Source: Mesorhizobium sp. (GTDB lineage: Bacteria > Pseudomonadota > Alphaproteobacteria > Rhizobiales > Rhizobiaceae). Taken from it: a stretch of 64,000 nt of DNA. A program made the translations under genes and the position numbers. Each line of letters begins with the position of its first letter. Within the stretch, counting starts at the first letter, position 1. Where the stretch lies: NCBI GenBank assembly GCA_004020315.1, contig SAQG01000008.1, positions 62,001 through 126,000 on the forward strand. Direction: 5' to 3'. The notes under the pieces were generated by a model that had not been told where the DNA came from, did not search any database, and saw nothing but the letters and a program-made list of their open reading frames with translations. Below, one piece after another: positions 8,901 to 17,474 of this stretch.

Positions 8901-9836
8901 CTAAGCAGCGCCTGCCCGCTCGGCGTCCTGCATTTCTTCCTTGATCCCGTGCGATCTGGATCGAGTGCGAAGCGCATCGCGCTTCGGCGGCGCCTGGAAT
9001 GTGCGGCGATATTCGTGCGTGAATTGCGAGATGCTCTCGTAGCCCACCTCGAACCCAGCACTGGTTGCCGAAAAGCCCTCATCGAGCATGAGGCGGCGTG
9101 CTTCGATTAGGCGAAGCCGCTTCTGGTACTGTCCCGGCGTCAGCGAGGTCATGTGCTTGAAGTGCTTGTGGAACGCCGTGAGGCTCATCGCCGCTGCCGC
9201 CGCCAAGCGCTCGACGGGAACACGCGAACGATACTCGGTTCTAAGAATCGCGATGGCCGCCGCGAGACGGCTCGCGTGGCTGTCCGGATCCGCCAGCGAC
9301 CGCAGAGCCGCGCCGTGCTGACCGGAGAGCAGCCAATAATGCAGCTCGTGCATAATGCCAGGGCGCAGGAGCGACGTAGAATCCGGTCGGTCCAGCAAGC
9401 GCATCAGCCGCACTGCGCAATCTAGAATCGCGGCATTGGTGTCTTCAGCGAACAAGGTGCGTGTCTCTGACGGGCGCTGCGCACGCACGCTGCCCAACTG
9501 CGCCGCGATCTCGCGCAGGAGCGTCATCTCGAGTTCGACTGCGACGGCTAGGTAGGGCTCGTGCTGGCTTGCCTGCACGATCCGCCCGACGACCGGCATG
9601 TCCGCGCTCACGATGACGGACTGCCCGGCGGTGAAGACTTGCCGCTCCCTGCCCACGGTCATGAGCTTGGCGCCCTGTAGAACCAGACAAACCAGCGGCC
9701 GATAGACCGAATGCAAGTCGCCATGTGGTGACGGGACGCACATCATCCTCAGACCCGGCACTGGCGTCAGCGCCAAGCCATCCCGGTTTGCATGGCGGGC
9801 GGCATAGGTGTGAACGGCATGTTTGAGTACGTCCAT
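8901..9836 (-). CDS. AraC-family regulator with AraC_N-type sensor domain
   Basis: A 311-residue regulator. Residues 1-180 resemble the AraC_N cupin-like domain found in YqhC-type regulators (PHGDLHSVYRPLVCLVLQG, then a Gly/Val-rich barrel). The last 100 residues hold two helix-turn-helix motifs, including AAAAAMSLTAFHKHFKHMT and FEVGYESISQFTHEYRRTF. It is divergent from an SDR gene at 10002 followed by a second SDR, and it sits inside the region bounded by direct repeats. YqhC-type regulators usually control aldehyde reductases, which fits SDR neighbours; the actual effector is unknown. Confidence 0.88.
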   Translation of the reverse strand: MDVLKHAVHTYAARHANRDGLALTPVPGLRMMCVPSPHGDLHSVYRPLVCLVLQGAKLMTVGRERQVFTAGQSVIVSADMPVVGRIVQASQHEPYLAVAVELEMTLLREIAAQLGSVRAQRPSETRTLFAEDTNAAILDCAVRLMRLLDRPDSTSLLRPGIMHELHYWLLSGQHGAALRSLADPDSHASRLAAAIAILRTEYRSRVPVERLAAAAAMSLTAFHKHFKHMTSLTPGQYQKRLRLIEARRLMLDEGFSATSAGFEVGYESISQFTHEYRRTFQAPPKRDALRTRSRSHGIKEEMQDAERAGAA

Positions 9837-10001
9837 GCAATGTCTCCTGCAACGGGGTCGATCCTAGCATGCGGGCGGACAAACTTCACGTGGGCTGCAG
9901 GATCGAGCAAGTTTTGCGCATGCGTTGGCAAGCTGTCGACCGCGCCGCCCGCTATGAAATGTCCCGACTGAACAAGCCCGCTCAACAGGGAGGGAAATCA
10001 T

Positions 10002-10847
10002 ATGTCTGGACAGAACGAGGTACCGAGACGAGCCGTGCTGGCGGCTGTCGCCATGGTGCCCGTAAAACTCGCCGTGGGCGCCGCCCGCGCGCAAACGACC
10101 GGTCAGGCGCCGGCATCGCGCGGCAAAGTCGCCCTGGTGAGCGGCTCTTCCCGGGGCATCGGCGCTGCGACGGCCAAGCGCCTCGCTCGTGACGGTTATG
10201 CCGTCACCGTCAATTGCGAAAAGAACCGCGATCTCGCTGCCGCCGTAGTCCGTGAGATCGAGGCAGCTGGTGGGCGCGCCATCTGGGTGCAGGCCGACGT
10301 CAGCGACCCAAGTGCGGTGAAACGCCTGTTCGAGGAGAACGAGCGCGCGTTCGGCGGCGTCGACGTTGTCGTGAGCAATGCAGGCATCATGCGGCTCGCG
10401 CCGTTCCGCGACATGACCGACGCCGATTTCAGCCGGATGGTCGACGTCAACCAGAAGGGCAGCTTCTACGTGCTGCGCGAGGCGGCGCGTCGCGTGCGCA
10501 ACGGCGGCCGGATCATCGCGCTCTCCTCGAGCATCACACTGCTGCGCAGCCCGACCTACGGAGCTTACGCCGCCACCAAAGGCGCGCAGGAGCTCTTTGC
10601 GAACGTCCTCGCCAAGGAGCTCGAGGGGCGCATGATCTCGGTGAACGCCATAGCACCTGGCGTCGTCAACACCACCCTGTTCACCGACGGGAAGACGCCC
10701 GAGCAGGTCGCCGGCTTCGCTGCGCGCACGCCACATAAGCGCATCGGCGAGCCTTATGACATCGCCGATGCAATCGCGGCGCTCTGCAGCGGGGACGGCG
10801 CCTGGATTAACGGGCAGACGGTATTCGCAAATGGCGGGATCGTTTGA
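10002..10847 (+). CDS. SDR oxidoreductase with Tat-like leader
   Basis: A 281-residue short-chain dehydrogenase/reductase. The classical features are the cofactor loop SGSSRGIGAA near residue 47, NAGIM, a Ser in LSSSITLL and the catalytic YGAYAATKG. Unusually for this family, about 36 residues precede the Rossmann fold. They read PRRAVLAAVAMVPVKLAVGA and end in ARAQ, so they look like a Tat signal. The GGGAGG upstream supports the start. It heads a two-gene SDR pair divergent from the AraC gene and probably reduces a small carbonyl or quinone. Confidence 0.85.
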   Translation: MSGQNEVPRRAVLAAVAMVPVKLAVGAARAQTTGQAPASRGKVALVSGSSRGIGAATAKRLARDGYAVTVNCEKNRDLAAAVVREIEAAGGRAIWVQADVSDPSAVKRLFEENERAFGGVDVVVSNAGIMRLAPFRDMTDADFSRMVDVNQKGSFYVLREAARRVRNGGRIIALSSSITLLRSPTYGAYAATKGAQELFANVLAKELEGRMISVNAIAPGVVNTTLFTDGKTPEQVAGFAARTPHKRIGEPYDIADAIAALCSGDGAWINGQTVFANGGIV

Positions 10848-10880
10848 CCCGATTGGCTGGAATAGATGGAGCACAGAACG

Positions 10881-11624
10881 ATGAAAATGACCGGAAATAC
10901 GATCCTCATCACCGGCGGCGGATCCGGGATCGGGCGGGAGCTGGCGCTACGCTTTAATGCGCTTGGAAACACCGTAATCGTCGCGGGACGGCGCAAGGAG
11001 GCGCTTGAGCAGACGATCGCCGGGCGCGAAGGCATGCGCGCCATGGTCGGCGATGTCGAATATCCAGAAGCAATCACGGCATTTGCCAAGCGTGTAGTCG
11101 ACGAGCATCCGGCGCTCAACGTGCTCATCAACAATGCCGGCATCATGCGCCGCGAGGATCTCACCGGGACCCGTGATCTGAGCGACGCTGAGGAGACGAT
11201 CGTCACCAACTTGTTCGGGCCGATCCGTCTCACCAATGCGCTAATCGACCATCTGGCGGCCCGGCAAAATGCGGTGATCGTCAACGTCTCGTCAGGCTTG
11301 GCCTTCGTGCCGCTGAGTGGCACGCCGACCTACAATGCCACCAAGGCGGCGATCCATTCCTATACGGTGTCGTTGCGCGAACAACTCAGGGGCAAGGTCG
11401 AAGTAATCGAGCTTGCGCCGCCCGCGGTTCGCACTGAACTCACGCCCGGCCAGTCGACGCGCGACGAGTATATGCCGCTCAATGCGTTTATTGACGAGGC
11501 GATGGCGTTGTTTAGCCGGGAGCCGACGCCCAAGGAGATACTGGTGGAGCGCGTGGGATTCCTGCGCTGGGCGGAGCGGGACGGCCGATTTGATCAAGCG
11601 GTCGAGATGCTCAACGCTCACTGA
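10881..11624 (+). CDS. SDR oxidoreductase (DltE-like)
   Basis: A 247-residue cytoplasmic short-chain dehydrogenase. It has the cofactor loop TGGGSGIGREL, the NNAGIM strand, the catalytic Ser in VSSGLAF and the YNATKAAIH active site. The pattern FNALGNTVIVAGRRKEAL is typical of DltE-like SDRs. The start at 10881 has GGAG nine bases upstream; an ATG at 10866 overlaps that site. It is the second gene of the SDR pair and ends just before the right copy of the 39-base direct repeat. Substrate not predictable. Confidence 0.88.
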   Translation: MKMTGNTILITGGGSGIGRELALRFNALGNTVIVAGRRKEALEQTIAGREGMRAMVGDVEYPEAITAFAKRVVDEHPALNVLINNAGIMRREDLTGTRDLSDAEETIVTNLFGPIRLTNALIDHLAARQNAVIVNVSSGLAFVPLSGTPTYNATKAAIHSYTVSLREQLRGKVEVIELAPPAVRTELTPGQSTRDEYMPLNAFIDEAMALFSREPTPKEILVERVGFLRWAERDGRFDQAVEMLNAH

Positions 11625-11632
11625 GCGCCGCA

Positions 11633-11671
11633 GCAGCCCGACTGTTCAATCGCGCAAGATCATGCGGTCGC
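11633..11671. repeat. 39-bp direct repeat, right copy
   Basis: This copy has 35/39 identity to 8795-8833. Its right part encodes the last codons of the convergent aspartic protease gene. Its left part preserves a GCAGCC-GACTG stretch matching the end of dusA, with the dusA stop codon changed from TGA to CGA. It therefore looks like the original dusA/protease junction carried to the far side of an inserted module. Confidence 0.85.
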
Positions 11672-12350
11672 CGCGCACGTCGAAACCGGACAGTGAGCCG
11701 ATGAAGTTCATGCCGAGCAGGCTCTGGCCGAGCATGCCGGGCGCGGCGATCATGACCGGCATGTCCTTGCGTACGATCCCGCCGATCGCCAATTCGTCGG
11801 TTCTCACGGCGGCGGCGCGCGCCATGCCATTGGCGGTAGAAACAGGTATGGTGAAATTGAGGGCGGCTGGATTGAACCCGGCCGCCTGCGCGTCCTGCGC
11901 GGTCAGCACGGTGCTGGTTGCGCCGGTATCGACCACCGCCCGGACAGGCGTGCCGTTGACCATGATGCGCGCTTCGAAATGGCCATTGCCGGCCTTGTCC
12001 AAGGTCACCGTGGCGTGGCCGTCTTCTAGGCCCAATGCCAGCGGACTGCCGGGAACAAGGCCAGCCGTTACCCGGCTGGCGAAATCCTGCAATTCATAAC
12101 GGTATTGATAGCCGGCAATCAGCGCGAGCACGATGACGGCCCAGGTGCCGAGGTTGCGGGCCACCTCGCCCAAGGGCCTGCCTGATCTGAGCAGGCCGGC
12201 GCCGATGAGCGCGACCAATGCGCCCAGCCAGATCAGCCGGCTGAAATCGTAATTCTCGACGCCGAATGTGCTGCCGGCGGAATCGTTGAGCATGAGCAGG
12301 ACGACGCCTGCACCGATCGCGATCATTAAAACCCAGAAAAATCGGTTCAT
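11646..12350 (-). CDS. Membrane-anchored retropepsin-like aspartic protease (TIGR02281 type)
   Basis: A 234-residue protein. Three N-terminal membrane segments (starting RFFWVLMIAIGAG, then LIWLGALVALIGAG and LGTWAVIVLALIAGYQ) are followed by a retroviral-type aspartyl protease domain. Its catalytic motif AVVDTGATSTVL is near residue 142, and the flap-side IGGIVRKDMPVMI and late LLGMNFIG are family hallmarks. The ATG at 12350 lies seven bases after the DUF1289 stop, so the two form an operon. Related rhizobial proteins are annotated as clan AA proteases; substrates are not known. Confidence 0.88.
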   Translation of the reverse strand: MNRFFWVLMIAIGAGVVLLMLNDSAGSTFGVENYDFSRLIWLGALVALIGAGLLRSGRPLGEVARNLGTWAVIVLALIAGYQYRYELQDFASRVTAGLVPGSPLALGLEDGHATVTLDKAGNGHFEARIMVNGTPVRAVVDTGATSTVLTAQDAQAAGFNPAALNFTIPVSTANGMARAAAVRTDELAIGGIVRKDMPVMIAAPGMLGQSLLGMNFIGSLSGFDVRGDRMILRD

Positions 12351-12357
12351 ATCTGGC

Positions 12358-12591
12358 TCACGAGAGAGCGTCGCGTTCGCGCGCGAGGCGGGTGCGGCGC
12401 GTTTCCCGGCGCGGTCGCCGCTCGACCGTTTCCAACCGGGCCGGCAGCTCGGCCATGACACTGCGGCGGATTTCAGGGGTCATGTCGATCCAGGCGCCGA
12501 TTTCATCGCGCGTGCGGCCGCAACCGAAGCAGAAGCCGGTTTTCATATCGATCGAACAGACCAGGATGCATGGGGACTCGATGGCCGTCAT
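12358..12591 (-). CDS. DUF1289 protein
   Basis: A 77-residue protein with the DUF1289 signature: four cysteines in the pattern CILVCSI and FCFGCGRT. These probably bind zinc or an Fe-S cluster. An EIGAWIDMTPEIRRSVM helix follows, and the tail is Arg-rich. DUF1289 genes are common in alphaproteobacteria and their role is unknown. Here it is the first gene of a two-gene operon with the aspartic protease. Confidence 0.88.
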   Translation of the reverse strand: MTAIESPCILVCSIDMKTGFCFGCGRTRDEIGAWIDMTPEIRRSVMAELPARLETVERRPRRETRRTRLARERDALS

Positions 12592-12760
12592 GATGTCCTC
12601 TCAGGGGTTCCGTCTGGAATCCCTCGTCTCGCCTCCACATGGTGTAACGGCGAGGTCAATGCAAGCCCTCCGGAATGCGCCGCCGGCAACCGCTTTCGCG
12701 TCAATTCAGGCAGTTGTGCCGGCCGAGCAAGGCGGCTATGCCGCTCACCAACTCTAGGGA

Positions 12761-13762
12761 ATGACCACCAACGACATGCTGCCCTTCGACGATTTTCGCA
12801 ATCTTCTGGCGACCCTGCCGCCGGCCGACACGACGGCCGAAGCCCGCGTCCGTGCGCTGTTTGCCAAGGCCGACAAACCCAAAGCTTCGCTCGGCCGCAT
12901 CGAGGACATCGCCGCGTGGCTCGCCGCCTGGAGCGGCCGAGCGCCGCCGGCAGTGAACCGGCCTCTGGTGGCGATCTTCGCCGGCAATCACGGCGTCGCT
13001 CGGCACGGCATTTCGCCACGGCCTGTCGCTGCCACAGCGAACGCCGTCGAGCTTTGCGCAGCCGGAGGTGCTGCCATCAACCAGATCTGCATCGCCAACG
13101 ATCTCGGGCTGAAAGTGTTCGATCTTGCGCTGCATATTCCGACCGCAGACATCACCGAGGACGCAGCACTTGACGAGCGCGGCTGCGCCGCCACCATGGC
13201 CTTCGGCATGGAGGCGATCGCCGGCGGCACCGACCTGCTTTGCCTTGGCGACCTCGGTATCGGCAATTCGACTGTTGCAGCGGCTTTGTGTGCCGCACTC
13301 TTCGGAGGCAGTGGAGCAGAATGGGTCGGATCCGGATCGGGCGCCGATGCATCGATGCGGGCGCGCAAGGCCGAAGTGGTCGATGCCGCGCTAGCCTTCC
13401 ACGGCACAGGTCTCAGGGACCCGCTGGAAGCGTTGCGCCGGATTGGCGGCCGTGAGTTCGCGGCGATCGCCGGCGCCATCCTCGCCGCCCGGATGCAGAA
13501 GATTCCCGTCCTGCTCGATGGGCTAGTTGCGACTGCCGCCGCCGCGACGCTGCATGCCGCCAACCCCGCCGCGCTCGACCATTGCCTGCTTGCCAGTCTG
13601 TCGCCAGAGCCTGCGCATGCTCGGGCCGCCGAGCGGCTCGGCTTGCGCCCGCTGCTTGATCTCGGCATGAGCCACGGCGAGGGGGTCGGGGCGGCCCTTG
13701 CCGCCGGCCTGGTCAAAGCCGCTGCGCTCACCAGCTCGGGCATGGCGGCGGCGGTTCGCTAG
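12761..13762 (+). CDS. cobT: Nicotinate-nucleotide--dimethylbenzimidazole phosphoribosyltransferase CobT
   Basis: A 333-residue enzyme making alpha-ribazole 5'-phosphate for the lower ligand of cobalamin. Recognisable segments are KPKASLGRIEDIAAWLA near residue 40, AIFAGNHGVARHGISP, LGDLGIGNSTVAAAL and the C-terminal LLDLGMSHGEGVGAALA, whose Glu is the family catalytic base. AGGGA abuts the ATG, so spacing is tight. The 170 bases upstream were inspected for a cobalamin riboswitch and no B12 box was found. Other cobalamin genes are not in the window. Confidence 0.95.
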   Translation: MTTNDMLPFDDFRNLLATLPPADTTAEARVRALFAKADKPKASLGRIEDIAAWLAAWSGRAPPAVNRPLVAIFAGNHGVARHGISPRPVAATANAVELCAAGGAAINQICIANDLGLKVFDLALHIPTADITEDAALDERGCAATMAFGMEAIAGGTDLLCLGDLGIGNSTVAAALCAALFGGSGAEWVGSGSGADASMRARKAEVVDAALAFHGTGLRDPLEALRRIGGREFAAIAGAILAARMQKIPVLLDGLVATAAAATLHAANPAALDHCLLASLSPEPAHARAAERLGLRPLLDLGMSHGEGVGAALAAGLVKAAALTSSGMAAAVR

Positions 13763-13768
13763 GCGCGT

Positions 13769-15289
13769 CTATCGCCGGCGCGCAGCAACGGCCCTGGTCG
13801 GCAGCGCCGGCAATTCCTCCATCACCCGGCTCAACGGAAAGATGGCGATCGCCTCGGTGCCTTCACGCAGTTTGGAATGGAGTTCGAACTCGCCGCCATG
13901 CATGGCGAGCAGGCTTTGGACGATCGGCAGGCCAAGCCCGGTGCCTTGCTCGGCGCTCTTGATAGCGATCGAGCCCTGGCCGAAGGCGGAGAGCACGACC
14001 GGAATCTCGTCTTCCGGTATGCCAGGCCCATTGTCTTTGACGGAGAGGTATTGGCCGCCGCCCGCCGTCCAGCCGACGCGCACGCGGATCTCGCCGCCAG
14101 TTCCGGTGAACTTGATAGCATTCGACAAAAGATTGAGCGCAATCTGTCGCACCGCGCGTTCGTCGGCGAACAGGCGCGGCAAGGCGCGTTCAAAGTCCTG
14201 GACGATACGGATGTCCTTGTTGCGCGCCTTCAGCTCCATCATGTGACAGCAGTCCTCGACGACGGAAAGCAGCATCATCGGCTCTTCATTGAGCTGGTAG
14301 CGGCCCGCTTCGATGCGCGACAGGTCAAGGATTTCGTTGATCAGGTCGAGCAGATGCTGGCCAGAGTCATGGATGTCGCGAGCATAGTCGCGATAGGTCG
14401 GATTGCTCATCGGTCCGAGCACCTCGTTCGCCATCACCTCGGAAAAACCGAGAATGGCGTTGAGCGGCGTCCGCAACTCGTGGCTCATCGAGGCCAAAAA
14501 ACGCGACTTTGCCAGATTGGCGTCCTCCGCCCGTCGGCGTGCTTCGTCCGACATCGATTTCGCCGTGTCCAATTCGGCGATCAGCGCATCCTTTTCGGAG
14601 CGGAACGAGAGCAACATCAAGGACGAGCGATTGAGGTGGCGCGCCACATAGGCGAAGAAGGGCAGCGAAACGATCAGCAACCCGGCCATGATCAGTTCGA
14701 CCGGCATCCACTGCCTGGCGCCGGCATAGGCATAGGCCGCCACCGGAACGGCGAAGGTCGCCAGCAACGCACCGCGCAGCGATGACGCCGTGATCGCGGT
14801 CGCCGCCATGGCAAGCAGCAGCACCACCGCCTTGATCAGCTGGAACTGGTCGACCTGGCAAGCGTCGCAACCGAGCCAGGCGAACCAGGCCCAGCCCAGG
14901 CCGCAAAGGAAATGGCCTATCAGGAAATCACTGTGCGTTTGCAGCGGGTTGAGTGCGGCAGCTTCCGTTCGGTCGACGCGCCTCGCCATGAACACGACGA
15001 TGGCGTAGCAGATGAGTGTAAAAAGCGCCCAGACGCCAATTTCCTTACCCACTCCAGCAAACAGACCCGTGGCGGCGGTCGCCAGGACCAGAAGCGGAAC
15101 GATGATCGCGCCGCCTTTCATCGAACGGGCGTGGAGTTTCAAAAGCTCGCGGTCGAAATCGGGATTTCCGACCTGCTGCGAAAGACGGTCGCGCGTCTTG
15201 CGCACCGCGCGCGCCACATCGGTGTTGCGATGGGGTTTCCGGCGGTCCACAATAAACTTGTCCGCTGTGTTCGGGCGTTGCGAGGGCAT
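13769..15289 (-). CDS. Multi-pass sensor histidine kinase, DivJ/PleC-like core
   Basis: A 506-residue membrane kinase. Residues about 58-215 contain five or six hydrophobic segments. A short coiled linker leads to the HisKA domain, with phospho-acceptor His270 in SMSHELRTPLNAILGFSE, then the N box NLLSNAIKFT, G1 VKDNGPGIP and G2 GTGLGLPIVQSL. The DHp region (HELRTPLNAILGFSE, then YARDIHDSGQHLLDLINEIL) is like that of DivJ, PleC and PdhS, which act on DivK in alphaproteobacterial cell-cycle control. No response regulator is adjacent. The gene is divergent from the nuclease gene at 15365. Confidence 0.9.
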   Translation of the reverse strand: MPSQRPNTADKFIVDRRKPHRNTDVARAVRKTRDRLSQQVGNPDFDRELLKLHARSMKGGAIIVPLLVLATAATGLFAGVGKEIGVWALFTLICYAIVVFMARRVDRTEAAALNPLQTHSDFLIGHFLCGLGWAWFAWLGCDACQVDQFQLIKAVVLLLAMAATAITASSLRGALLATFAVPVAAYAYAGARQWMPVELIMAGLLIVSLPFFAYVARHLNRSSLMLLSFRSEKDALIAELDTAKSMSDEARRRAEDANLAKSRFLASMSHELRTPLNAILGFSEVMANEVLGPMSNPTYRDYARDIHDSGQHLLDLINEILDLSRIEAGRYQLNEEPMMLLSVVEDCCHMMELKARNKDIRIVQDFERALPRLFADERAVRQIALNLLSNAIKFTGTGGEIRVRVGWTAGGGQYLSVKDNGPGIPEDEIPVVLSAFGQGSIAIKSAEQGTGLGLPIVQSLLAMHGGEFELHSKLREGTEAIAIFPLSRVMEELPALPTRAVAARRR

Positions 15290-15364
15290 GGAGACTTCAA
15301 TTTATGCGGGCAGCGGTTTCAAATTGTTAAGCTACGTTCGAATGATTAACCAACGGTTTGCCAT

Positions 15365-15988
15365 ATGAGCCGTTCGTGGTCGCGGCGGCCGCGACAGCGA
15401 TACGCCCCGCCGCGGCCGCGAAGCCTTTGGCGCCGGCTGGTGGACTACGCACTGGCCGTCCTTATCCTCGGTCTGCTGATCCTTTTGGCGGCGCGCCTTG
15501 ATCGGATCGAGACACGCAAGACGGAGGGTGCCGCCGTCGTCAATGACGGCGATACGATCACGCTCGGTACCGAGCGCATCCGCATGCGCGGCATTGATGC
15601 ACCCGAATATTCGCAAGTCTGCCGCAAGGACGGAGCCGACTATCCCTGCGGCAAGCTGGCGCGGCAGTCGCTGGTGAGCCTGATATCAGGCAAACCCGTC
15701 TCCTGCACCGGCTGGCAGCGCGACCGCTATGGCCGGCTGCTCGGCGACTGCAACGCCGGCAGCAGGGATCTCAACCGCGCCCAGGTCGAGGCCGGCTGGG
15801 CGGTTGCCTATGGCGATTTCGAAACCGAGGAAGCCGCTGCCCGCGCTGGCAAAGCCGGCATCTGGGCCGGCACTTTTGACGAGCCGCACGATTGGCGCGA
15901 GAGTCATGATCACGAAGCGACCGAAAGGAAGCACGGCACTTTGGCTTCGATAGGCGATGGCTTGCGAGAAATTTTTCGCTTCTGGTGA
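15365..15988 (+). CDS. Membrane-anchored thermonuclease-family protein
   Basis: A 207-residue protein with an Arg-rich N-terminus, one membrane segment (YALAVLILGLLILLAARL) and a staphylococcal-nuclease domain. The active-site strand VVNDGDTITLGTERIRMRG leads to GIDAPE, and a second catalytic segment, RDRYGRLLG, lies near residue 122. The GWAVAYGDFETEE segment closes the OB fold. It probably cuts nucleic acid on the outer side of the inner membrane. The Cys pair in CRKDGADYPCG may form a disulfide there. Confidence 0.88.
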   Translation: MSRSWSRRPRQRYAPPRPRSLWRRLVDYALAVLILGLLILLAARLDRIETRKTEGAAVVNDGDTITLGTERIRMRGIDAPEYSQVCRKDGADYPCGKLARQSLVSLISGKPVSCTGWQRDRYGRLLGDCNAGSRDLNRAQVEAGWAVAYGDFETEEAAARAGKAGIWAGTFDEPHDWRESHDHEATERKHGTLASIGDGLREIFRFW

Positions 15989-16112
15989 TGGCCAACCTTA
16001 TAATTGGTGCAACAGACCTGATTAAGAGCGGCATGCGCTAAGATTTTGAGTCTTCACGTCGTGCTTTCCGGAAATCGATTCCGATTTCGGGCCGATGCGA
16101 TAGGAGAATGGA

Positions 16113-16724
16113 ATGAAACTCTTCGACGGCGGCCGGGCGCCCAATCCACGGCGGGTCCGGGTCTTCCTTGCCGAAAAGGGACTTCAGGTTCCACTGGTGC
16201 CGGTCGACATGGGCGCGCTGGAGCATAGAGACCAGGCGGTCAGCTCACGCAACCCGCTGCAGCGTCTGCCGGTGCTCGAACTCGACGACGGCACCATCAT
16301 CACCGAATCCGTCGCCATTTGCCGCTATTTCGAGGAGTTGCACCCGGAACCAGCGTTGTTCGGGCGCGGCGCGCTCGGCAAGGCGCTGGTCGAGATGTGG
16401 CAAAGACGCATGGAGCTCAACCTGCTCGGTTGCGTCGCCGCCGCGTTCCGGCACATTCATCCGGCGATGAAGGAATGGGAGGTTCCGCAAATCCCCGAAT
16501 GGGGCGAGGCCAACAAGCCGAAAGCCGTTGGATTCATAAGACTCCTCGACGACGAGTTGGCGAACCGGGAATTCGTCGCCGGCGACGCCTATTCGATCGC
16601 CGACATCACCGGGCTGATTGCCATCGACTTCATGAAGCCGGCGCGTATCAAGGTGCCGGATGACTGTGCCAACGTGCTGCGCTGGCATCAGGCGATCTCC
16701 AGCCGGCCGAGCGCCGTCGCCTGA
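16113..16724 (+). CDS. Glutathione S-transferase
   Basis: A 203-residue GST. The thioredoxin-like N-domain contains the cis-Pro RLPVLEL and the glutathione-binding ITESVAICRYFEE. The helical C-domain holds the N-capping box region VAGDAYSIADITGLIAIDF. It resembles bacterial GSTs with the APNPRRVRVFLAEKG start, where a Ser or Asn replaces the catalytic Tyr or Cys. It lies 13 bases before the uracil-DNA glycosylase family gene on the same strand. Substrate unknown. Confidence 0.9.
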   Translation: MKLFDGGRAPNPRRVRVFLAEKGLQVPLVPVDMGALEHRDQAVSSRNPLQRLPVLELDDGTIITESVAICRYFEELHPEPALFGRGALGKALVEMWQRRMELNLLGCVAAAFRHIHPAMKEWEVPQIPEWGEANKPKAVGFIRLLDDELANREFVAGDAYSIADITGLIAIDFMKPARIKVPDDCANVLRWHQAISSRPSAVA

Positions 16725-16737
16725 GAATGGGCCCCGA

Positions 16738-17355
16738 ATGAGCGAAGAGCTAGAAAACTTCGCGGCGAGGGTACGCGCCTGCCGTCTCTGCGTCCAAAAC
16801 CCGGTCGGCCGGCCGTTGCCGCACGAGCCGCGCCCGGTGCTCAGGCCGTCGTCGAGCGCCCGCATCCTGATTGCCAGCCAGGCACCGGGCACCAAGGTGC
16901 ATATGTCAGGCATGCCGTTCACCGACGCCTCCGGCGATCGGTTACGGAACTGGTTGGGGGTCACTAGCGAAGAATTCTACGACACGACAAAATTCGCCAT
17001 CGTGCCGATGGGCTTTTGCTTTCCCGGCCAGGATGCCAAGGGTGGCGACCTGCCGCCGCGCCGCGAATGTGCAGCGGCCTGGCGTGCGCCGCTGATGGCG
17101 CTGATGCCGCGCATCGACCTGGTGCTGACGATCGGCAGCTATGCGCAATCCTGGCACATGGGCGTCGCGCGCCGGCCCTCACTGACGGAGACGGTGATGG
17201 ATTGGCGCGCCATCTGGGATGCGCCCACCATCCCGAAAGTGCTGCCGCTGCCGCATCCGTCGTGGCGCAACACCGGCTGGCTGAAGCGCAACCCGTGGTT
17301 TGAAATCGATTTGCTGCCGTTTCTGAGATCGGAAATCCGCCATCGCCTCGGCTGA
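16738..17355 (+). CDS. Uracil-DNA glycosylase family protein
   Basis: A 205-residue member of the UDG superfamily. The N-terminal ACRLCVQNP pair of cysteines recalls the Fe-S ligands of family 4 enzymes. Motif A appears as IASQAPGTKVHMSGMPF, and the C-terminal motif as LPLPHPSWRNTGWLKRNPW. The central GFCFPGQDAKGGDLPPR is characteristic of this subgroup. The start at 16738 was chosen because the coding signal begins there and the preceding frame overlaps the GST gene. Base-excision activity is likely but not proven for this subgroup. Confidence 0.85.
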   Translation: MSEELENFAARVRACRLCVQNPVGRPLPHEPRPVLRPSSSARILIASQAPGTKVHMSGMPFTDASGDRLRNWLGVTSEEFYDTTKFAIVPMGFCFPGQDAKGGDLPPRRECAAAWRAPLMALMPRIDLVLTIGSYAQSWHMGVARRPSLTETVMDWRAIWDAPTIPKVLPLPHPSWRNTGWLKRNPWFEIDLLPFLRSEIRHRLG

Positions 17356-17356
17356 G

Positions 17357-17386
17357 GCGTAAGCAAGAAATCACTTGCTTTTACGC
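17357..17386. promoter_or_regulatory. Hairpin between UDG and lrp genes
   Basis: GCGTAAGCAAG and CTTGCTTTTACGC form an inverted repeat with a six-base loop and one unpaired T. It starts just after the UDG stop and ends 88 bases before the Lrp start. It could end UDG transcription or bind the Lrp protein; a U-tract is weak. Confidence 0.4.
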
Positions 17387-17474
17387 CATCTGGCAGAATT
17401 TCTTTCTTGTGAATGGCCTAAATAAGAAGGACTATAGCCAATCTATTCCTAGTCTATCCCTGTGGGAGCACCCA

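Noticed and set aside
12596..12760. Possible cobalamin riboswitch before cobT
   Set aside because: No B12 box or conserved core stems could be found in the 170 bases upstream.
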